Origin: Myxocyprinus asiaticus
Taxonomy: Eukaryota > Chordata > Actinopteri > Cypriniformes > Catostomidae
Assembly (NCBI RefSeq): GCF_019703515.2
Contig: NC_059374.1
Coordinates: 12,994,245-13,058,244 of the forward strand
Direction of reading: 5' to 3'
DNA: 64,000 nt
Shown here: positions 57,220 through 64,000 of the stretch, one piece after another
Numbering within the stretch: the first letter of the stretch is position 1
Layout: each line of letters begins with the position of its first letter
Translations under genes and position numbers: made by a program
The notes under the pieces: model-generated
What the model was told of the DNA's origin: nothing
Database searches by the model: none
Seen by the model: the letters and a program-made list of their open reading frames with translations, nothing else

Positions 57220-58080
57220 CTTTAATCTCCTGAGACCTGAATGTGACTGCTGTGTGCATTTTCCATTTGCTTTTTTTATTTGTAACTAGTAGAACCTAAT
57301 AAATGAGCAAAAAAATAAAAAGATTCTAGAGCAAATAATTTTCCTAAAAATTGATGGACATACTGTATGTGGACAGCGGGACTAAGTTGTGAAATTTTAA
57401 ATAATACCAAGCTATAGAATGCAAGACTTTTTTCATCAAATTGTTTATGTTTCCAGGAGTGTTGGTTATTCATGTTTTTGAGACATTACAGGCATTACAT
57501 CAGAAATTAGCATAATTAATTCTGATTCAAAGTAGTGGCCAGCATCATCTAATCACTGCCAACCATGTTAAAATAAAATTATACATTATAAATTCTGAAT
57601 TTATGTACTTATTAACATTGTCCCATGTCTGCTAACCATGTTGAGTGATCCAAACATCATCTGCAGCCTGAAACTGAACTTTTGGTTGGATTTTAGTAGT
57701 AAGTGCACTTAGCTGCATAGAGAGCTATAGGATGCTCTGTTGCTCCCTATTTAGTGAATGACTTAACCTCCAGTGTGCTGTCTGTCTGCGCTGGTCTCAG
57801 AACAGTTCAAAATGCACCTTATTTTCATCCTAACTCCATATAAAGCCTCTGAAAGCAACATTTTTCAGCTTTTGGATGAACACATTGAGTCTCAATGTGA
57901 AAATGCACAGTGAATATAGGAATGCACGTAATGTATTGTACAGTGATTGAAACACTTTTGTTGGAAATCAATGTCATGTTGTGTCATGTGACTTGGTGTG
58001 CCAGAAGTTTAACCCTTAAATGGCAGTCAAGATTGTTGTGAACAGTATTTAGTCGGTTTAAATGAATTTAAGGTTAAATT
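57220..58080 (-). repeat. Dispersed unclassified repeat, copy 2 (uninterrupted)
   Basis: Reverse-complement partner of 6190-8700, continuous through the site where that copy has the 1355-bp insertion: TGGCAGTGATTAGATGATGC and GGCCACTACTTTGAATCAG. It gives the pre-insertion sequence. The start codon region of copy 1 is here altered. Confidence 0.75.
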
Positions 58081-58195
58081 GTTGTTAGACAGCAAAAAGC
58101 AGGTGGATAACAGCCACTTATTCCAGTTTCAAGATGGATGCCTTTGTTATTCACATTAAAAATGTTTAAAAACTGTATTAATGAATTATATATTT

Positions 58196-58323
58196 AAGCA
58201 ATGAAGTACAAAAAGCCTTGCAATATTGTGAATATAGTCATGGCTAAAGGGCATTGTAAGGCACGACACACAGCGGAGTGACTAATTTCACAATATAGGA
58301 CAGCGTTGAGTGCCTTATTGCTT
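58196..58323. repeat. Hairpin-forming inverted repeat (Angel-like)
   Basis: Imperfect arms of about 50 nt at 58196-58245 and 58272-58323 (AAGCAAT..AG, ATATTGTGAA.ATAGTCA and their complements). Confidence 0.6.
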
Positions 58324-59104
58324 TTTAAATTAAAATTAAATTTAAAAAATATTAAGGACAAAAATGTTGGCCTCTATGGGTGCTGCACAGTGATATAGAC
58401 AGTAGCTAGATGAACAGGTGTTACTAGATTGTCTAATTGAATGGCTGGAATGTTGTATGGACCATTTAGCATCCAGGACCGGAACTATCCATTTTCTAGG
58501 AACATTTTCTAGTGCAATTTTTTTGTTTTGCTAATTGAACTACTGTAATCTCCAACACATGATTCCTTAATTGCTTTTGAAGTTAAATGTTAGTCATGTG
58601 TCATTAAATGACTAATTTAAGTTGAACAGTTGTTTCTCTTTCCTTACATACAGAGCATCAGGTTACACACTCTCTCTCTCTCAACCTTTGTGGCCTAAAA
58701 CCATTATTTTCCCCATTTTGTGTACTAGAAATAATTACTTTGATACTTTGAAGTGAGCTTTGATTACTTAATAGACTTTGGATAATAGATCTCAGACCCT
58801 GTGACATTGCGGTATTTGATGAGATAAAAACTAGGGAATCTCCACCATCATTTTACAACTGAAGAAACTACTGGAGTGGCGAAACATCTTAGGCAACAGA
58901 GAGACACATCCAGTTGTACTGAACAAGTATTCTAGAATAGACGATACTAACTGTTGCTCAAAGACAACATAACATGGCTTTCATGACACATTTTCCATAC
59001 AGTATGTAATGTGACATGTTTCCAAAAGCAACAGAATATTGAGCAGGAAGTAATGAGGGATGATCCTTTGGGATTTGATTGGATCGTGAAAAGTGTGTGT
59101 GTGG
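58324..59104. other. Intergenic, nothing recognised
   Basis: No gene or repeat end identified. Confidence 0.45.
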
Positions 59105-59545
59105 GGGGGGGGGGGGGGGGGGTCCTCCCCTTTTCTCCCCAATTTGGAATGCCCAATTCCCAATGCGCTATAAGTCTTCGTGGTGGCGTAGTGACTTGCC
59201 TCAATCCGGGTGGCGGAGGATGAATCTCAGTTGCCTCCGCGTCTGAGACTGTCAATCCACGCATCTTATCACGTGGCTCGTTAACACGGAGACATAGCGC
59301 GTGTGAAGGCTTCATGCTATTCTCTGTGGCATCCACGCACGACTCGCCACGTGCCCCACTGAGAGCGAGAACCATATTATAGTGAACACGAGGAGGTTAC
59401 CCCATGTGACTCTACCCTCCCTAGCAACCAGGCCAGTTTGGTTGCTTAGGAGACCTGACTGGAGTCACTCAGCACGCCCTGGATTCGAACTCGCGACTCC
59501 AGGGGTGGTAGTCAGCATCTTTACTCGCTGAGCTACCCAGGCCCC
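59105..59545 (-). mobile_element. tRNA-derived SINE
   Basis: On the - strand it starts GGGGCCTGGGTAGCTCAGCG, with an A-box-like TAGCTCAGCGAGTA and the B-box GAGTTCGAATCC (59481-59492). The head can be drawn as a tRNA cloverleaf. A tRNA-unrelated body of about 300 bp follows (GGTTGCTAGGGAGGGTAGAG), ending in AATTGGGGAGAAAAGGGGAG and a G/C homopolymer at 59103-59122. Length and layout are those of a fish tRNA-SINE. No TSD was resolved. Confidence 0.85.
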
Positions 59546-60397
59546 AGAAAATTGGGTGTTACATAGCAACATGCAAGCAAATGTTACTGTGTTTTGGCTT
59601 TGTAAGGCACTTAAGTCTACTAAGAAATACTTGATTGTCTATGATACCAACTATAATATTCATCAGTTGTTCAAATACATTTTCGAGAATCCAAACATTT
59701 AAATCAAGCAGTCAATGACAAGAGACGTGTACCTGTAGCATCCAACACTCTGAAATTAGAGCAGCTCTTTTAATGTCACCCAACCAGCCATCCAGCTCTT
59801 TGTTTAACCTGGTCACAGATGTGGCCCGTATTAGGATCACTTATCACCCCATACATCCCCAGAGGAACAAGGTGTCCCGCTCAGACTTGTCAGCCTGAGA
59901 TGAAATCAGCTCCCACTGGCATCACTCAAGCCTGTTGTCACATTGTATACTACAGCTTTAGCACAGAAACAAAGCTGAGTAATAACTGGAGTCAAGAGGC
60001 TGAATCAGACCTTCCACTTGCATATTATGTGGATTACTGTAATATCTATGGTATTGTTACTATTAGTGTATTAGAGTGGAGGTTTCCACATTACAGCTTT
60101 TTATGTGGAGATGAATAATGTGGTTTGGAATGAGAAAGTCGTCATACCATGGGTGTATTTTGACAAGTTGTGTTTGACTTGTAAATTAATGAGCTTGACA
60201 TTCTTTATTTTGATAATCCTGTTTTTGAATGCTTGTCTATCTATCGATCTGCCTGCCTGTCTGTATGGATTTCAGAATATGATAGGTCATGAAAACAAAA
60301 TCTTGGCCTGAATTTTTATAGCTGGTCTATTATGATCATCATAATGAAATATGGAAAATGAATGTGTCTTTCAACATGCCAGAGCATTAAGATATAC
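59546..60397. other. Intergenic, nothing recognised
   Basis: Unique-looking sequence. The 99-residue frame at 59819-60118 has no known domain and is probably chance. Confidence 0.45.
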
Positions 60398-60553
60398 TTT
60401 TATATTCAAAGTTACAATTATACATTTTTATGTAAAACTATATATTAAGAGTTACATGAATATATTTAGGATTCACATTTATATCTTCAACTATATATTT
60501 TGATTTACAACTATATATTCAGTTACATTTATATATTCTGATTTCTAGCTATA
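60398..60553. repeat. Left part of a ~20-bp AT-rich array
   Basis: Degenerate units of ATTTATAACTATATATTCAG type before the Tc1-like element; the array resumes after it at 62792. Confidence 0.75.
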
Positions 60554-61528
60554 CATTGATGAGCCAAAACATTATGACCACTCACAGGTGAAGCAAATAA
60601 TGTTGATCATCTCCTAACAAGGCCACATGTCAAGATCTTGTTAGATTAGATGTTAAGCAAACAATCAATTCTTGTAGTCAACGCGTTGAATGCAGGAGAA
60701 TTGGGCAGGAGTAAAGACCTGAGTGACTTTGACAAGGGCCAGTTTGTTATGGCCAGATGACTGGGTCAGAGTATCTTTGAAACGGCAAGGCTTGTGGGGT
60801 GCTCCCGGTCAGCAGTGGAGTACCTACCGACAGTGGTCCGAGGAGGGACAAACCACAAACCGGCGACAGGGTATTGGGCGCTTAAGGCTCATTGATGCGC
60901 GAGGGCAACGAAGGCTATCCCATCTGGTCTGAACTGACAGAAGGTCTATTGTGGCACAACTCACGGAAAATCTGAATGATGGTTATAGGAGGAATGTGTC
61001 ACAACATAACATGCATCGCACCCTGCTGTGTATGGGGCTGCAAAGCCGCAGACCAGACAGAGTGCACATGATGACCCCTGTCCACCTTCGAAAGTGCCTA
61101 CAATGGGCACACAAGCATCGGAACTGGACCTTAGAGCAGTGGAAGAAGGTCGCCTGCTCCGATGAGTCCTGTTTTATTTTACATCATGTGGATGGCTGTG
61201 TACGTGTGCGCCGTTTACCTGGGGAAGTGATGGCACCAGGAAGCACTGTGGGAAGACAACAAGCCGGTGGAGGGAATGTGATGCTCTGGGCAATGTTCTG
61301 CTGGGAAACCCTGGGTCCGGCCATTCATGTGGACGTCAATTTGACACCTGCTACCTACCTAAACATTGTTGCAGACCAGGTACACCCCCTCATGGCAATG
61401 GTATTCCCTGATGGCAGTGGCCTCTTTCAGCAGGATAATGTGCCCTCACACACTGCACACATTGTTCAGGAATGGTTTGAGGAACGTGATGAAGTTAAAG
61501 GTGTTGCCCTGGCCTCCAAATTCCCCAG

Positions 61529-62542
61529 TTGCCGGATTCACGAAACGTTATATATTTTGTATTCCCAAATAAACTTCTTAAGAAAGTTCTTATCTTTTTG
61601 CTTAAGATTGTTCTTAAGAAAAAAACTTAAGAAGCATTCAAATTCTTGACATTTTTTTTTCTTAATTATCGTCGTAAATAACATCTTAAAGTTAGGATAA
61701 CCTCACAGCTGTCTTAAATCCTAAAAGATAAGATGTTTCATTAATTTACTGGGTTTTTCATGTTGAGAAATGTTATTTTAGACCAAAAAAAAACAAAAAC
61801 GTTTTTGACTGTTTTGTGTTATTTTATTTTTATTTTCAGATTGAAGACCATGTAAATGTTATCACCAAATTCAAACAATAAATTGTTGTTTTGAAGCTTC
61901 TTAATGTGGTGACCACTCATTAGAGTTCATAGAAATATAATAATTATAACATTAGAAAGCTGAGACTTTCTTTATCACCACCTATCCACATCCCTATCGG
62001 AGTTGGGCACAGCGGAGACAGCCTCTGCCACCTTTTCCCATTTACCCGCCTTGTACTTCTGACTTGATATTATTATCAAGCTTCCCAAGGAGAACTATTT
62101 CCTTTCAGTAATTTCCTCAACAAGAACATCCAGCTCTTGTCTACTGAAGTTTTTGTTTCTTTTCTTTTCCTCCATGTCAAATTAAAAGTTACCAAATGGT
62201 TAGCAGGAAGTAAATTCTCCTTTGACGGTTAATGTCATTAAACTAACTTAATGTTTGCTTGGGTAAATAGATAAATTTAGCATTACAATTTACCAGTGTT
62301 GAAGTGTTGAATTTGTTGTAGGCTATTAGACAAGGCAACCCCATGAGCAGGCTGATCAGACAATGTCAAAGCCTGTCTTGTTATTCTTAAGAAAAAAATT
62401 AAGATGTTCTTAAGAAAATATTTGAGAACTTCTTAAGAATTTTTCAAGAACTGCACTTATGAACGTTCTTATGAACTTCTTATAATTTATCCTAAAAACT
62501 TTCATAATTTTTTTTTTTTTAAGAACATTTTCGTGAATCTGG
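61529..62542 (-). mobile_element. Insertion with GATTCACGAAA ends and a Myb/SANT-like exon remnant
   Basis: Inverted ends GCCGGATTCACGAAACGTT and (complement of right end) CCAGATTCACGAAAATGTTC. Both halves are rich in CTTAAGAA words that also pair. CCCCAG is present on both sides (61523-61528 and 62543-62548), and the transposase reads across if one copy and the insert are removed. The inside carries a Myb/SANT-like coding remnant, as in PIF/Harbinger transposons, but a 6-bp duplication is not the 3-bp Harbinger target, so the class is open. Confidence 0.8.
61975..62175 (-). pseudogene. Myb/SANT-like DNA-binding protein remnant
   Basis: From the complement ATG at 62175 the frame reads MEEKKRNKNFSRQELDVLVE, then EITERK, a TAG stop, and FSLGSLIIISSQKYKAGKWE, KVAEAVSAVPNSDRDVDRW and TGA. 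The tryptophan and KKRNKNFS..ELDVL..E pattern is that of the Myb/SANT-like proteins that accompany Harbinger transposases (the family that also gave NAIF1). One in-frame stop at codon 27 and early termination make it a remnant. Confidence 0.7.
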
Positions 62543-63286
62543 CCCCAGATCTCAATCCCATTAAGCATCTGTGGGATGTGCTGAACCAACAAGTCCGATC
62601 CATGGCAGCTCCACCTTGCAACTTACAGGACTTAAATTATCTGCTGCTAATGTCTTGGTGCCAGATTCCACAGAACACCTTCAGGTATCTTGTAGAGTCC
62701 ATGACTTGGCGTGTTAGTGCTGTTTTGGTGGCACATGGAGGACCAACAGCATATTAGATATATTAGGTCATAATGTTTTGGCTCGTCATTGTATATTCAG
62801 AGTAGCATTTATATATTCAGAATTTACATTTGTATATATTACGATTTCAAGCTATATATTCAGAGTTTCATTTATATATTCAGTATTTATATTTATATAT
62901 TCAGATTTATAACTATATATTCAGATTTATAACTATATATAGCTGACCAACTATACATTAAGATTTATTTTATTAAACTGCATATTCGATTTTACAACTA
63001 TATACAGTATTCTGGATGTATATTTATACAGTATATTCAGATTTATAACTTTATTACATTTATAAATTCAGTAATATAACTAAATTTGTATATATTTGGA
63101 TTTCTAACTATATATTCAGATTTAAAACCGTATATTCAGAATTTTCATTTATATATTAAGTTATATAACTATATATTCAGATTTACAACAATATATTAAG
63201 ATGTATAACTACAGTAAATATAGCTGACCTACCATACATCAGATTTATAACTTTGTATTCAGAGTTACATTTATATTTAGGATTTA

Positions 63287-63575
63287 CACTGGCAGCCAAA
63301 AGTTTGGAATAATGTACAGATTTTGCTCTTATGGAAAGAAATTGGTTTTATTCACCAAAGTGGCATTCAACTGATCACAATGTATAGTCAGGACATTAAT
63401 AGTGTGAAAATGTACTATTACAATTTGGAAAAAAAAAAAAATTTCAGAAATTCTTAAACTACTTCAAACAGTTCTCATCAGAAAATCATCCACATGCAGC
63501 AATGACAATTAAAGTACCAATTTCCTTCCAAAACAGCAAAATCTGTACATTATTCCAAACTTTTGCCCGCCAGTG
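63287..63575. mobile_element. Tc1-type MITE, CACTGGCAGCC family, complete
   Basis: 289 bp, ends CACTGGCAGCCAAAAGTTTG and CAAACTTTTGCCCGCCAGTG, flanked by TA at 63285-63286 and 63576-63577. The halves are inverted copies over about 70 bp. Half a copy lies at 2670-2806. Confidence 0.88.
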
Positions 63576-63631
63576 TACATTTATATATTCATTTTATATT
63601 CAAATTTACAACTGCATATTCAGGATTTATA

Positions 63632-63910
63632 TTGGTCCTACTTTTTATTAGGTGTCTTCTACTATGTACTAACATTGAAATGCATACAATACAAAGTACT
63701 TATTGTGTAACTACGTGTTCTGTAAAATTAGGGGTAGGGGTAACATTAGGGTTATGAGGTCTTGGTTTAGGGTAAGGGTTGGGGTACTACAGATTTAAAT
63801 GCAGGTACTTTAAATGCAAGTAAAGTGTATCAGCATGTATGTATATAATGAATACATTCTATCAAATGCTTAAGTACATAGTAGTTAAAGACTTAATATA
63901 AAGTGGGTCA
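63632..63910. mobile_element. Short inverted-end repeat with TTAGGGTTA-like core
   Basis: Ends GGTCCTACTTTTTATTAGGT and (complement of right end) GACCCACTTTATATTAAGTC, with CTACTATGTACT near both. The core (TTAGGGGTAGGGGTAACATT) looks telomere-like by chance only. Confidence 0.6.
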
Positions 63911-64000
63911 TTTATATTTATATATTCAGATTTATAACTATATATTCAGGATTAAAACTATATATTCAGATTTACAACTATATATTTAGATTTATAACTA

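Larger units (their letters stand above)
60693..62757 (+). pseudogene. Tc1-like transposase, family D, interrupted and mutated
   Basis: The DNA-binding half is in shifted frames at 60693-60940. Frame 60951-61528 holds NWTLEQWKKVACSDESCF (first Asp) and GLFQQDNVPSHTA (second Asp, the usual Ala replaced by Val-Pro-Ser). The insertion splits the codons before APDLNPIKHLWD (62533-62757), where the catalytic Glu is Lys. The end reads LVAHGGPTAY. Frameshift, insertion and the lost Glu each disable it. Confidence 0.9.
60554..62791 (+). mobile_element. Tc1-like transposon, family D, split by an insertion
   Basis: Ends CATTGATGAGCCAAAACATT and its near complement (AATGTTTTGGCTCGTCATTG), flanked by TA at 60552-60553 and 62792-62793. 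Without the 1014-bp insertion at 61529-62542 it would be about 1.2 kb, as usual for short-TIR Tc1 elements. Confidence 0.92.
62792..64000. repeat. ~20-bp AT-rich array, right part
   Basis: Degenerate units such as ATTTATAACTATATATTCAG and CATTTATATATTCAG run to the end of the window and continue beyond it. The array is interrupted by the MITE at 63287-63575 and by the repeat at 63632-63910. Confidence 0.8.

Noticed and set aside
59470..59545. Possible tRNA gene on the - strand
   Set aside because: A- and B-box are present, but the sequence continues as a SINE body and the arms pair poorly for a functional tRNA.
59819..60118. 99-residue open frame
   Set aside because: No domain, no repeat or host homology recognised, and length is within chance expectation for this much sequence.
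63725..63785. TTAGGG-like words suggesting an interstitial telomere repeat
   Set aside because: Irregular words inside a short interspersed repeat; no run of TTAGGG.
32800..64000. A second host gene downstream of cog6, as expected from vertebrate synteny (for example foxo1)
   Set aside because: I found no forkhead or other recognisable host exon on either strand; the gene may lie beyond the window.

Overview
This is vertebrate, almost certainly teleost and probably cyprinid-type, nuclear DNA. It is AT-rich, full of (TA)n and (CA)n microsatellites, and dominated by fish-type transposable elements: Tc1-like, hAT-like, Harbinger-like, L2/CR1-group LINEs, a Ty3/Gypsy LTR element, a tRNA-derived SINE and TTAA-target MITEs. 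The only host gene I can support is the 3' part of cog6 (conserved oligomeric Golgi complex subunit 6) on the + strand. Its five C-terminal coding exons lie at 2827-2994, 3525-3632, 21347-21400, 21496-21575 and 32119-32266. They splice in frame to 185 residues and a stop; the 5' exons lie upstream of the window. I see no convincing host exon after about 32.8 kb.

Layout. 1-2.8 kb: cog6 intron with a hairpin repeat, a Tc1-like element with an open DD34E transposase (1349-2599), and half a MITE ending about 20 bp before a cog6 exon. 3.6-21.3 kb: a 17.7 kb intron holding a second Tc1-like family (4383-5953), a dispersed repeat with a first-exon-like start and a hAT-like insertion (6.19-8.7 kb), a GGGCCCAAGCAC-bounded repeat split by a LINE (9.34-13.86 kb), a complete but decayed LTR retrotransposon on the - strand (14241-19005), and TTAA-target MITEs. 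21.6-32.1 kb: a 10.5 kb intron with a second LINE (23338-26694), a fold-back Tc1 derivative (28047-28917) and a second copy of the 4.4 kb Tc1 family (28974-30554). 32.8-64 kb: intergenic, with nested MITEs, a second fold-back element, a 27-bp minisatellite, a 61-bp array split by a Tc1-like element, a Harbinger-like MITE split by a Tc1-like element, a hAT-like element keeping only a BED zinc-finger exon, SINEs, and a 20-bp AT-rich array holding a Tc1-like element that itself carries a further insertion with a Myb/SANT-like exon remnant.

Most noteworthy: the LTR element has Ty3/Gypsy-type proteins but integrase lies upstream of reverse transcriptase, the order of the Gmr1-like group, and its gag has a SCAN-like stretch. 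Other points are the nested insertions whose empty sites can be read from paralogous copies, the fold-back Tc1 derivatives, and the BED-only hAT element with a perfect 8-bp target duplication. All calls come from reading translated sequence and repeat ends by eye; no database search was run.
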